Below, in pieces: positions 14,481 to 23,866 of a stretch of DNA of 40,514 bases. Source of the stretch: JAZQHR01 sp045540695. GTDB taxonomy: Bacteria; Bacillota; Clostridia; UMGS1810. Numbering within the stretch: position 1 is the first letter of the stretch; the number at the start of each line of letters is the position of its first letter. The notes under the pieces were generated by a model, which worked only from the letters and a program-made list of their open reading frames with translations, searched no databases and had not been told where the DNA came from. The stretch is from contig JAZQHR010000039.1 of NCBI GenBank assembly GCA_045540695.1, positions 1-40,514 of the forward strand, in the 5' to 3' direction. The position numbers were made by a program, and so were the translations under genes.

Positions 14481-17222
14481 TTAATTTTCTTCGCGATATT
14501 TTTTTAGTCCTTCTATCGCCTCTTCAAGACTGGTCATTCCTTCACCAAACGTTTTCCAGTCACCTGACTGATTTGATGTCTTAGCCGACTCATAAGCATT
14601 TATTACGCTGTCAATTACTTCGTCCAGTGTGAAATCTTCCGTTTCAGGAGTTTCTATCTCGCCTTCTACTTCATTTTCTATCTCGGCAACAGGTCCTGTA
14701 GGACTTTGACCGTCAAATATTACCTCAAGTGCCTTATCAAGTGTAGGCTCCATAACGATTTTATTTCCATAAGCAACCGCCACTCGTTTAAGCTCAGGTA
14801 TAGCACCCTCCGAATGCGACGAAATATATATAGGCTCAATATAAAGAAGCGAATCCTGCACAGGAACTACAAGCATATTTCCCCTAATAACATTTGAACC
14901 GCCCTGACCCCAAAGCGTCATTTCTTTTGAAATGTTCGGGTCGTTGTCTATTCTAGACTCTATCTGCATAGTGCCGTAAATATTTTTATTTTTAGGGAAA
15001 TGGTATGCTATAAACTTACCATACGATTCATATTCACAGCTTGCAGCAAACCACGCAACCATATTTTCCTTATTTGAGAGTGTATATGGTATCATAACAA
15101 TAAGCTCCTGCTTACCATCATGCCCTTTAACCGAAGTAAGATTGTAATATGGCTCTATATTTTTAGTGTCGGTAGAGTATTTTTCCTTGGCAAACACCCA
15201 TAGGTCAGAATTATTATAAAACGAATCGGGATTTGTCACGTGATATTTACCATACACCTGTGCCTGAAGTCTAAACAAGTATTCGGGATAAATGATATGC
15301 TGGCTTATCGCATCAGGAAGATAATCATTACTAAACACACCCGGATATATGCTCATATAACTTTTTATAATAGGGTCGCCTTTATCTATTACATACATCT
15401 GGACTGTGCCATCATAAGCATCTACTACCGCTTTTACGGCATTACGTATATAATTTACACCATCATATTCCTGAGAATACGGATAATACTCACTTGTAGT
15501 ATATCCGTCTATTATCCATTTAAGATATCCGTCATCATCCACTATAAGATACGGGTCGGTATCCCATTTTAAAAACGGAGCAGCTTTTTTTACACGCTCA
15601 ACCACATTTGTATTTACAAGTATCTTACTGTCCTTTGTAATATACTGCGAAATAAGCATTCTAAAATCGGTTTTATTTATAGCATACATAAGTCTGTTTT
15701 TAAAGCCCAGATTTATGCCACCTTTACCTTTATATGAATATTCCACGTCCTCCGAGCCTTCTGAATAATCAAGCTCCTTAAGTGTAGAATTTACTATTAC
15801 ATAATCGGCATCTGTTTCGCCATAGTATATTCTCGGTTCAACAAGCTGTGGCAAATCCGCTTCCGATACAGGCGGTATATTTTTTAACAGATATTCCGGC
15901 TGACCTTCCTGTGTAACTCTGTTTACGGGACTTATTACCGCACCAAATCCGTGAGTATATCTAAACACCTTATTTGCATACGTTTTTGCATTTTCCTGGA
16001 GAGCATCGGTGTTTAACTCTCTTGCCGCAAGTGTAACAAGTGTAGGAAATCCGTTTATATCGTACTTTGTCATATCGAGGTCTTTAAATGTGTAGTAATT
16101 TCGTATACTTTGAAGCTCATTTGTAGCAGACAACGTAGAATTAAAGTCAATTATTCTTACATTTTTAAGCGTTTCCTCATTTTCTGACAGCGATTCATAA
16201 GTAAGGCTTTCGTCAGCTGGAAACTCCACCCCGGCTACGTCATTTAGATTATATGCCAGCTTGGTAAATTCTATATTGTGTGCAAAGTACGGTCTTTCCT
16301 TTACCGCCTCGTTTGGTGCAACTATGATATTTTGCACAAATAGCGCTATTAACGTTACCACTGCGAATGTTACAGGGTATATCGCCACAGTCATAAGTGC
16401 TTTTTTAATTTTTGAGCGAATAAGGAAAAACCCTGTAACTATTACAAGTGCAATCAGTATATATGGTGCAATTTTATAGAAGTTGAACCACACGTATATA
16501 TCGGTATATCCCGCACCTGAAATATCGCCTATATTTGAATATAATATTTCCTGAGATTTAAACCCATAGGTAACTGCCTTTACCACAAAGAATATACCAA
16601 TGTTTACAAGGTTGTGTACCCAGACAGGTTTTTCGTATGTCAGCTTTTCAAAGTTCATAAGTCCGTTCACTGTGTATATAACCGCATAAAACACAAGGCA
16701 ATATGCTATACTCATAAGCCATACCGAGTCAAAGCTGCTAAGCACAGCATCCATAAACGGTCTTGTAAAAATGTAGTACCCTATATCCTTACCAAAAAGC
16801 GGGTCGGTAAGGTCAAAATTTTTACTGTTGGCAAAAAACAAGTATCTATCGTAAATCGCCTCACTGATAAACGTACTTGCTATCACAGAAAATACAAGGC
16901 TTATTAAAATTCTGGCTGACAGCTTTCGTATAAGCTCTACAAAAGGTCCGCCTCTGTCACTTACGCTTTTTTCTATAATAGTGGTGTTTATAAAAAATAT
17001 AAGGAACACTATTACAAAGCTGATAGCCCTTACTGTGCTTTTTATAAGAAGGTCTGTCCAGAAAACAGTAGTATACTGATCACCTATTTCCTTTATTTCA
17101 AGGTAATCAATATAGTAACCAAACGCCACCGCCAGCATAATAAATGCTACAACAACAATAGCAGTGATAATAGATATACTTTTATATTCCCTTCCTACAT
17201 TTTCAGTATAAAATTTTTTCAA
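14481..17222 (-). CDS. UPF0182 family large membrane protein
   Basis: A protein of about 913 residues of the UPF0182 family (COG1615), function unknown. Seven or so membrane segments fill the first 310 residues (for example IITAIVVVAFIMLAVAFGYYI, then FVIVFLIFFI and ALMTVAIYPVTFAVVTLIALF). A large external part follows with the family motifs LTYESLSENEETLKNVRIID, TYGFGAVISPVNRV-like HGFGAVISPVNRV, and GEGAIPELKRVAVAYGNKIV-like SEGAIPELKRVAVAYGN. An acidic stretch (about 865-885) precedes the end. The frame begins at GTG 17231, but the ribosome site AAAGGTG overlaps that codon; TTG at 17222 or GTG at 17228 fits better, so the start is uncertain by up to three codons. It interrupts the usual ftsY-ylxM order. 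Confidence 0.9.
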   Translation of the reverse strand: MKKFYTENVGREYKSISIITAIVVVAFIMLAVAFGYYIDYLEIKEIGDQYTTVFWTDLLIKSTVRAISFVIVFLIFFINTTIIEKSVSDRGGPFVELIRKLSARILISLVFSVIASTFISEAIYDRYLFFANSKNFDLTDPLFGKDIGYYIFTRPFMDAVLSSFDSVWLMSIAYCLVFYAVIYTVNGLMNFEKLTYEKPVWVHNLVNIGIFFVVKAVTYGFKSQEILYSNIGDISGAGYTDIYVWFNFYKIAPYILIALVIVTGFFLIRSKIKKALMTVAIYPVTFAVVTLIALFVQNIIVAPNEAVKERPYFAHNIEFTKLAYNLNDVAGVEFPADESLTYESLSENEETLKNVRIIDFNSTLSATNELQSIRNYYTFKDLDMTKYDINGFPTLVTLAARELNTDALQENAKTYANKVFRYTHGFGAVISPVNRVTQEGQPEYLLKNIPPVSEADLPQLVEPRIYYGETDADYVIVNSTLKELDYSEGSEDVEYSYKGKGGINLGFKNRLMYAINKTDFRMLISQYITKDSKILVNTNVVERVKKAAPFLKWDTDPYLIVDDDGYLKWIIDGYTTSEYYPYSQEYDGVNYIRNAVKAVVDAYDGTVQMYVIDKGDPIIKSYMSIYPGVFSNDYLPDAISQHIIYPEYLFRLQAQVYGKYHVTNPDSFYNNSDLWVFAKEKYSTDTKNIEPYYNLTSVKGHDGKQELIVMIPYTLSNKENMVAWFAASCEYESYGKFIAYHFPKNKNIYGTMQIESRIDNDPNISKEMTLWGQGGSNVIRGNMLVVPVQDSLLYIEPIYISSHSEGAIPELKRVAVAYGNKIVMEPTLDKALEVIFDGQSPTGPVAEIENEVEGEIETPETEDFTLDEVIDSVINAYESAKTSNQSGDWKTFGEGMTSLEEAIEGLKKYREEN

Positions 17223-17273
17223 ACTCACCACACCTTTCTTATGATTGGTATAATGTTAACTCATAATATATCA

Positions 17274-17297
17274 CAAGGCGGATATACGCACCCGCCC
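17274..17297 (-). terminator. GC-rich hairpin after ftsY
   Basis: On the minus strand AAGGGCGG and CCGCCTT pair (one bulged G) around about 10 bases, directly after the ftsY stop. There is no good T-run, so termination would be weak. Its AGGG...CCGCC outline is distantly like the 29-nt palindromic elements at 11184 and 30066. Confidence 0.5.
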
Positions 17298-17308
17298 TTA
17301 TGTTTTAA

Positions 17309-18487
17309 TTAGTCTTCAAAAAGTGCATCGGCAAAATTTTCAGCATCAAAAAGCTGAAGGTCATACATTCCCTCGCCGACACCCACATATTTAACAGGTA
17401 AATTCTGCTCGTGGCCTATAGCTATTACTATACCACCTTTTGCAGTACCGTCAAGCTTTGTAAGAACTATACCTGTTATGTTTGTAGCTTCACCAAAAAG
17501 CTTTGCCTGATTTACTGCGTTTTGACCGGTAGTAGCATCAAGCACCAAAAGTATTTCCTTGTCACAATCAGGAAGCTCTCTGTCCATAATTCTAAATATT
17601 TTATTAAGCTCATCCATAAGGTTTTTCTTGTTGTGAAGTCTTCCGGCTGTGTCAAATATTATAACATCCGCACCTCTTGACTTTGCAGCTTCGATTGTGT
17701 CAAACATTACCGCACCTGGGTCAGAACCTTCCTGATGGCTTATGATATCAAGCCCTGCTCTGTCAGCCCATATTTTAAGCTGGTCTATCGCAGCCGCTCT
17801 GAATGTATCGCCCGCACCAAGTATAACCTTTTTACCCTGTGCCTTTAAGTGAGATGCTATCTTTCCTATAGAAGTAGTTTTTCCAACTCCGTTTACTCCT
17901 ATAACCATTATTACAGAAGGGTTTGTATTAAGCTTCATTTCACTGCTTTCTTTTGTAAGGATATTTGATATTATCTCTTTTATAAGGCCCTTAACCTCTG
18001 AGCTTTCAGTTACCTTTCTCTCCTTACATAGTGTGCGAAGCTCTTCTATGATATAAAGTGATGTTTCTACGCCGACATCAGCCATTATAAGTGCTTCTTC
18101 AAGCTCCTCAAAAAGCTCCTCGTCTACATTTTTAAACATCTTAAACACATCATCAAGCTTTTCGCCAAATGAATTTCTGGTTTTTTCAAGTCCTGCTTTA
18201 AGCTTTGCAAAGAAGCCTTTTTCACTTGGAATTTCTTCTGCTAACTCTTCTGTTGCTTCCGCCGCAGGTTCTTCGGCGATTTCATCTGTTATTTCAGTTT
18301 CATAAGCTTCTTCGATAGTTTCTTCGATAGTTTCTTCCACCTCTTCAACTACCGCTTCTGCTTCGTCGCCTTCAGCCTCAACCGTTTCTTCAACAACTTC
18401 TTCTGTCACCACTTCTTCGCTAGTGATGATTTCCTCGTTTGGATTATCATTTTCCTGTGATTTTTTTCTCTTGAATATATTAAACAT
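17309..18487 (-). CDS. ftsY: Signal recognition particle receptor FtsY
   Basis: A 392-residue membrane-associated GTPase that docks the SRP-ribosome complex at the translocon. It begins MFNIFKRKKSQEN, followed by a very acidic Glu/Ala-rich A region (about 15-90), then the NG domain with GVNGVGKTT (197-205), GDTFRAAA, DTAGRLHNK and TKLDGTAKGG. The frame can be read upstream into smc, but those codons are smc's tail; GGAGG sits 6 bases before the ATG at 18487 (3 bases before another ATG at 18490). The start overlaps the smc stop by a few bases, so the two are translationally coupled. Confidence 0.96.
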   Translation of the reverse strand: MFNIFKRKKSQENDNPNEEIITSEEVVTEEVVEETVEAEGDEAEAVVEEVEETIEETIEEAYETEITDEIAEEPAAEATEELAEEIPSEKGFFAKLKAGLEKTRNSFGEKLDDVFKMFKNVDEELFEELEEALIMADVGVETSLYIIEELRTLCKERKVTESSEVKGLIKEIISNILTKESSEMKLNTNPSVIMVIGVNGVGKTTSIGKIASHLKAQGKKVILGAGDTFRAAAIDQLKIWADRAGLDIISHQEGSDPGAVMFDTIEAAKSRGADVIIFDTAGRLHNKKNLMDELNKIFRIMDRELPDCDKEILLVLDATTGQNAVNQAKLFGEATNITGIVLTKLDGTAKGGIVIAIGHEQNLPVKYVGVGEGMYDLQLFDAENFADALFED

Positions 18488-21400
18488 CATAATCCTCCAA
18501 ATCTTCAAAGTTAAGTTTAAGCATTTTTGATACACCCTTTTCCTGCATGGTGATACCGTACATAATATCTGCAGCCTCCATAGTACCACGACGATGTGTA
18601 ACTATGATAAACTGTGTCTTATTTGAATATTTCTTTACATAGTTTGCAAATCTATATACGTTTACATCATCAAGCGCTGCCTCTACCTCGTCAAGAAGGC
18701 AGAATGGTGTAGGTCTTACTTCAAGCACTGAGAATAAAAGTGCTATAGCGGCAAATGCCTTTTCTCCGCCCGACAAAAGCATAAGGTTTTGAAGCTTTTT
18801 GCCCGGCGGCTGAATTTCTATTTCTATTCCGCTTTCAAGCACGTTATCAGGGTCATTTAAATACAGCTTTGCTTCACCGCCGCCAAATAGCTCTTTAAAC
18901 ACGTCCCCGAATTTTTCCTTTATAATCTCAAAGCTTTCGGTAAACTGCTTAACCATTATAGTCTGCATTTGATTTATTATTTTGAAAAGCTCATTTTTAG
19001 CACTTTCCAAATCGCCTCTCTGCTCGGATAAAAATTCATATCTTTCCTTTACAATCTTATATTCGTCTATAGCATCAAGGTTGATATTGCCAAGGTCCTT
19101 TATCTGGCGCTTTATGGAATTTGCCTCTTTTACAGACTCGGTAATACTACCGATATCTGTCTTAAGCTCTAGTGCATCAGAATATGTAAGCTCATATTCG
19201 TCCCAAAGCTTGTTTATAACATTTTCTCTGTCTTCCTCAAGACGTGATACTTTACTTTCCAGCTTTGCAGTTTCCTGCTGAAGGACAAATATAGTTTCTC
19301 TTATAGTTTTAAGCTCTTGCTGTTTATCTTTCAGCTGAGCAGATTTTTCATCGTATTCAGCTTGCATTTTATCTATATCTTCAGTAAGTGTACCCGACTG
19401 TCCATGGGTGTTTTTGATGATATCGTCTATCGCAAGTATTTCCTCTTCAAGACGTTTGTTTTCGCCGATTATGTATTCTTTTTCAGCTTCCTTGCCTGCG
19501 ATTTCAGCTAGATAATTGTCATTTGTTCTGTTTATAATGGCAATCTGCTCGCCAAGTGCTTCTATATCCTTTAGTGCAGAGTTTATCTCAAGTCGAAGAT
19601 TTACTGTCTTTTCATCCTTTGCACTCTTTTCGCTGTTTAACTTAACTAAAATTTCCTCCTGAGCTGTAACCTTTTGTCTTGTATCGGCTATTCTTTGTTC
19701 TTTTTCCTTTATCTCCTCATCAAATGCCGCTTTCTGCTCATCTATATCAGTGATTTCTTTTGCAATATCACCGCTTTCATTTGCAAGAAGTTTTAGAGAA
19801 TTTTCAGCATCTTCTTTTATCTTTTTCTGGTTTTCAATATCTGTAGTAACCTTGGCAAGTGAGGTATTGCACTCTGCCACAGTTGCATCAAGCACATCTT
19901 TTCTCTCTGATATTTTATTTACCTTAATACGATTATCATTTATGATATCGTCGTATTTATCGATAGTTTTAAGTAAAGCTTTAATCTCCTTGCCAAGAGC
20001 TTCAATCTCTTTTGAACGTCCAAGAAGGTTGTGGTTTGGATTTGTACTACCACCGCTTATAGAACCGCCTGCGTTTAGGATTTCACCTGAAAGGGTTGCT
20101 ATTTTATACTTATAGCCTTCCTTTTTCGCAGCCGAAATAGCGTTGTCAATATTATCAAATACTGCTACCTTTCCAAGAAGGCTCATAACAACACCATCAT
20201 ACTTTTTATCAAAATTCACAAGGTCATACGCAATGCCGACATAACCTTTTTCGCTTGCAGGCGGATGTTTTAGCATCTGTCCTTCAACTGCAGTTATAGG
20301 TAAAAATGTCGCTCTTCCAAGCTTATTTTCCTTTAAAAATTCTATGCACTTTTTAGCCGCATCTTCATCCTCGGTAACGATATTCTGAAGTGCACCGCCA
20401 AGTGACATTTCAATGGCAGTAACATACTTTTCAGGAACGTCGATAAGCTTTGAAAGTACACCACACACGCCTGCAAAGTTTTTGCTTGCTATGTTTTTTA
20501 CACCACGGCTATAGCCCTCATACGATTTTTCCAAATCCTCAAGGACTGTTTTTCTTGACTGTTTATCGTTATATTCCTTTGTAGCCTCGTTTTGCTTAAG
20601 CTTAGTTTCGTCATTTGACTTAACGATTTCAAAATATTCTGTTTTAAGCTTTTCAAGCTCGTCTATAGCATCTTTTCTATTTTTAGAAATATCCTTTTCC
20701 TGTGTTTCAAGGTTTAGTATTCTGTCAGCAATAAGCTTTATATTTTCTTCCTTCGCAGTTATTTCGTCTTTTATAGAGCTTTTTCTTTCGTTGAAGTTAT
20801 TTATAAGCACATTTAAGCTTTCGCTTCTTGCCTTAATGGCAGATATATCATTTAAAACCTCGATAATATCGCCCTTTAAGCTCTCTATGATATTTGTCTT
20901 AGCTAATATTTCCTCAACAGTTTTTTCGCCGTCGCCTTCGGCATCTGATAGCACTTTTCCAAGTTCATCTGCTTTCTTCTTGCTTTCGTTTATTGCGTTA
21001 TTTATATTTTCAGCATTGGTTTTTGATGAGTTAATCTTTTCTTCTATTACTGTGATTTCCTCACCAAGACGTTCGAAATTTTGCTGATTGTTTTTTATAT
21101 TTGTTCTTAGTATTTCAAGCTTTGATACATAGCTTCCGCTATCTTTTTCAAGCTCCAAAAGCTTATCCTTAAACGCACTAATATCCGCGTTTAATTTTTC
21201 AAGCTCGGCGTTTGTTTCTTCGGTGTGTTTTTCAGCCGATTCAAGCTTTGCTTTTTCGTCATTTAAGTGGTTAAACGAAATAGAAAAAGCTTCGGATTTT
21301 TCCTTCAAATCCGCTTTTATCTTGTCTATGTTGTATATAGATATATTTACTTCGAGCTTTTTTAAAATTTCCTTAAGTTCAAGGTATTTTGTCGCCTTTT

Positions 21401-22028
21401 TGGATTGAATTTCAAGAGGACCGACCTGACCTTCAAGCTCGGTTATTATATCACGTATTCTTACAAGATTTTCTTCTGTCTGTGCAAGCTTTCTTTCCGA
21501 CTCGGCTTTTCTGTAGCGGTATTTTGTAATACCAGCCGCCTCTTCAAATATATGACGTCTATCCTCGGATTTTGACGAAAGAATCTCATCAATCTTACCC
21601 TGACCGATTACAGAATATCCTTCTCTACCAAGACCTGTATCCATGAAAAGCTCATGCACATCTTTAAGACGGCATGGAGTTTTGTTTATAAAATACTCAC
21701 CTTCGCCGTTTCTGTCTACACGTCTTGTAACGGTAACCTCGTCAAAATCAACGTTAAATGTCTTGTCCTTATTATCAAGGACTATCGACACCTCTGCATA
21801 TCCGTAAGGTTTTCTCTTGGCGGTACCTGCAAATATAACGTCCTCCATCTTGTTACCACGAAGTGACTTTACGCTCTGCTCACCCATAACCCAACGAATA
21901 GCATCAGAGACATTACTTTTACCACTGCCGTTAGGTCCGACAATGGTGGTAATGCCTTTTCCAAAATCAAGTTCAATTTTATCTGCAAAGGACTTAAACC
22001 CCTGCATGTGTATTCCTTTTAAAAACAA
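18480..22028 (-). CDS. smc: Chromosome segregation protein SMC
   Basis: An 1182-residue condensin ATPase that folds and helps separate chromosomes. The head starts FLKGIHMQGFKSFADKIELD with Walker A GPNGSGKSN (about 31-39). Long coiled coils (about 170-500 and 660-1000) flank a hinge at about 505-635 (FAGVCGVLSKLIDVPEKYV, GGSISGGSTN). The C-terminal head has the signature LMLLSGGEKAFAAIALLF and Walker B FCLLDEVEAALDD. Length is standard. The start is TTG at 22028, after AAGGGTG; no closer ATG would keep the first strand. ScpA and ScpB are not in this window. It lies between an Elp3-like gene and ftsY. Confidence 0.96.
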   Translation of the reverse strand: MFLKGIHMQGFKSFADKIELDFGKGITTIVGPNGSGKSNVSDAIRWVMGEQSVKSLRGNKMEDVIFAGTAKRKPYGYAEVSIVLDNKDKTFNVDFDEVTVTRRVDRNGEGEYFINKTPCRLKDVHELFMDTGLGREGYSVIGQGKIDEILSSKSEDRRHIFEEAAGITKYRYRKAESERKLAQTEENLVRIRDIITELEGQVGPLEIQSKKATKYLELKEILKKLEVNISIYNIDKIKADLKEKSEAFSISFNHLNDEKAKLESAEKHTEETNAELEKLNADISAFKDKLLELEKDSGSYVSKLEILRTNIKNNQQNFERLGEEITVIEEKINSSKTNAENINNAINESKKKADELGKVLSDAEGDGEKTVEEILAKTNIIESLKGDIIEVLNDISAIKARSESLNVLINNFNERKSSIKDEITAKEENIKLIADRILNLETQEKDISKNRKDAIDELEKLKTEYFEIVKSNDETKLKQNEATKEYNDKQSRKTVLEDLEKSYEGYSRGVKNIASKNFAGVCGVLSKLIDVPEKYVTAIEMSLGGALQNIVTEDEDAAKKCIEFLKENKLGRATFLPITAVEGQMLKHPPASEKGYVGIAYDLVNFDKKYDGVVMSLLGKVAVFDNIDNAISAAKKEGYKYKIATLSGEILNAGGSISGGSTNPNHNLLGRSKEIEALGKEIKALLKTIDKYDDIINDNRIKVNKISERKDVLDATVAECNTSLAKVTTDIENQKKIKEDAENSLKLLANESGDIAKEITDIDEQKAAFDEEIKEKEQRIADTRQKVTAQEEILVKLNSEKSAKDEKTVNLRLEINSALKDIEALGEQIAIINRTNDNYLAEIAGKEAEKEYIIGENKRLEEEILAIDDIIKNTHGQSGTLTEDIDKMQAEYDEKSAQLKDKQQELKTIRETIFVLQQETAKLESKVSRLEEDRENVINKLWDEYELTYSDALELKTDIGSITESVKEANSIKRQIKDLGNINLDAIDEYKIVKERYEFLSEQRGDLESAKNELFKIINQMQTIMVKQFTESFEIIKEKFGDVFKELFGGGEAKLYLNDPDNVLESGIEIEIQPPGKKLQNLMLLSGGEKAFAAIALLFSVLEVRPTPFCLLDEVEAALDDVNVYRFANYVKKYSNKTQFIIVTHRRGTMEAADIMYGITMQEKGVSKMLKLNFEDLEDYDV

Positions 22029-22114
22029 ACAATCAACACCCTTAACAATGGCGCGAAGATTAACAAGTCCACGCAGCCAAGCTTTTTAACATAATACATT
22101 TTATTTTATCACAT

Positions 22115-23143
22115 TTACCCGTATATTGGCAAGCGACATTCAATTTTTTTGTTTTTTATAAGTATATTATCCTCGTCTATGCTGTCATTCGATGCAATTT
22201 TAACGCTAAGACCATGTTTTTCTTTAAAGTATGAAATGTTTTCGCGCTTATTCCCTGTAGCCTTAGATATGTTTTTGCTATTTACGTATATGGTAACATC
22301 GCCTGACAAATTATCTGCAACACCCTCTATAGCATTGCGGATAATTCTGCTTATTACAAGTTCCTTAAGTGACGGATGATATGGACCTATAACCGACTTT
22401 TCATTTATATTATCAGTAGTCTGAAGTCCAACTCTAATTACATCTATTTCAGCCAAATGAAACATTTTTATAAGACGTGCACAAAGTGTCACTGTGGTTT
22501 CCAAATCAAATGGCACATAGCTACCGGATTTATACATTTCCAAAAGATGCGTATCCTCCACAACCAGTGTTGGATATATTCGTACGCACCGAGGCTCAAG
22601 GCTTATGATATCCTCCGCTGTTTTTATGCTTTTCTCGGGCGTGTCCCCCGGAAGTCCAAGCATCATTTGAAGTCCCAAATCAAAGCCATATTCTTTTATA
22701 AGCTTTGACGAGTGCACCACTGCTTGTCTGTCGTGACCTCTTCCGCTTTTTATAAGCACCTCGTCATCGGTAGATTGCACGCCAAGCTCAATAGTTTTCA
22801 CGCCATACATTTTTAAATTTTCCAGTATATCTTCATCTATCGCATCAGGTCTTGTAGAGCACCTTACCGAGTTTATCATCCCCGACTCCACATAAGGATA
22901 CACCGCTTTTAAAAGCTCTGTTTGCTTATCTTTTTCAATAGCGGTAAAGCTACCGCCGAAAAAGGCAACCTCAATGTATGCACCGTCTGCACTAATGGTC
23001 TTTAAATGCTCTTCAATTATATTTTTCACATCCGCACTTGTCACGTCCGACGTCTGACCGGTTATCTTTTTTTGATTGCAAAACACACAATCGTGCGGGC
23101 AACCCTTATGCGGAACAAATATTGGTATATTATAGTGCTTCAT
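22115..23143 (-). CDS. Radical SAM protein related to Elp3 (no acetyltransferase domain)
   Basis: A 342-residue radical SAM protein. The cluster-binding motif is CPHDCVFC (CxxxCxxC) at about 15-22, preceded by IPIFVPHKG and followed by NQKKITGQ. Further family features are FFGGSFTAI, CSTRPDAID, IELGVQSTDDEVL and LGLQMMLGLPGDTP. This set matches the Elp3-like clade common beside rnc and smc in Clostridia, of which the substrate is unknown; tRNA or another RNA is an inference from Elp3. There is no C-terminal GNAT domain. Its ATG overlaps the rnc stop (TAATG), so it is coupled to rnc. Confidence 0.88.
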   Translation of the reverse strand: MKHYNIPIFVPHKGCPHDCVFCNQKKITGQTSDVTSADVKNIIEEHLKTISADGAYIEVAFFGGSFTAIEKDKQTELLKAVYPYVESGMINSVRCSTRPDAIDEDILENLKMYGVKTIELGVQSTDDEVLIKSGRGHDRQAVVHSSKLIKEYGFDLGLQMMLGLPGDTPEKSIKTAEDIISLEPRCVRIYPTLVVEDTHLLEMYKSGSYVPFDLETTVTLCARLIKMFHLAEIDVIRVGLQTTDNINEKSVIGPYHPSLKELVISRIIRNAIEGVADNLSGDVTIYVNSKNISKATGNKRENISYFKEKHGLSVKIASNDSIDEDNILIKNKKIECRLPIYG

Positions 23144-23841
23144 TATTTCTCCCCAAATATTTCAAGTGCTTTTTTTGCAGCTTTCTGTTCAGCATTCTTT
23201 TTGCTGTTTCCATTGCCTTTGGAAATGCTTTCGCCATTTATAAAAAGCTCCACTTCAAATGTCTTATCGTGGTCAGGACCGCTTTCGCCTACAAGCTTAT
23301 ATGAAAATCTGCCGTTTGATTTTTGAACATATTCCTGAAGCTTCGTCTTATAATCCGTCGTCATACTCTTAGATGTTACCGCCTCATCGGCAGTATCGGA
23401 CAAATATCGTATAATAAACTTTCTTGCCTCTTCCAGACCGCTGTCAAGATATATTGCAGCTATCAAAGCTTCTGTGGCATCAGAAAGGGCTGATTTTCTC
23501 TTTGTTCCGCCATTTTTTATCTCACCACGGCTCATAAAAAGACACTCGCCAAGGTTAATTTCCACTGCCAAATCTGCAAGGGTTTCCTCGCATACTGTAG
23601 ATGCTCTTGCCTTTGTAAGTATTCCCTCATGAACATCAGGATTTGTATCAAACAAATACTGCCCTATAACAAGTCCAAGCACGGCATCACCCAAAAACTC
23701 CAGACGTTCATTCGACTTTTGCGATTTATCCCCGCATTCGTTTAAAAACGAACTATGAGTAAGGGCATTTCGAAGAAGTGCTTTATTCTTAAATGTATAT
23801 CCTATTGTATTTTGCAATCTGTCCATCTTATCCATTGTCAT
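23143..23841 (-). CDS. rnc: Ribonuclease III
   Basis: A 232-residue double-strand-specific RNase that processes rRNA precursors, and in Firmicutes the SRP RNA (scRNA) as well. The catalytic signature NERLEFLGDAVLGL is at about 44-57, the second acidic pair is in DATEALIAAIYLD, and the dsRNA-binding domain (TDYKTKLQEYVQK...KNAEQKAAKKALE) spans about 160-230. Three in-frame ATGs lie at 23841, 23835 and 23826; the first is 4 bases after AAAGGA and is used here. It follows the SLH gene after 25 bases and is coupled to the radical SAM gene. Confidence 0.96.
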   Translation of the reverse strand: MTMDKMDRLQNTIGYTFKNKALLRNALTHSSFLNECGDKSQKSNERLEFLGDAVLGLVIGQYLFDTNPDVHEGILTKARASTVCEETLADLAVEINLGECLFMSRGEIKNGGTKRKSALSDATEALIAAIYLDSGLEEARKFIIRYLSDTADEAVTSKSMTTDYKTKLQEYVQKSNGRFSYKLVGESGPDHDKTFEVELFINGESISKGNGNSKKNAEQKAAKKALEIFGEK

Positions 23842-23866
23842 TAAGTCCTTTCAAGCTATGTTAACG

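Noticed and set aside
17232..17308. Full third copy of the 29-nt palindromic element
   Set aside because: The hairpin shares only the AGGG start and CCGCC end, has a bulged stem and lacks the CGACG part, so I list it as a terminator candidate only.
18488..18589. Longer FtsY start
   Set aside because: The extension overlaps the end of smc in another frame; GGAGG is placed for the ATG at 18487 and the protein then begins as FtsY usually does.
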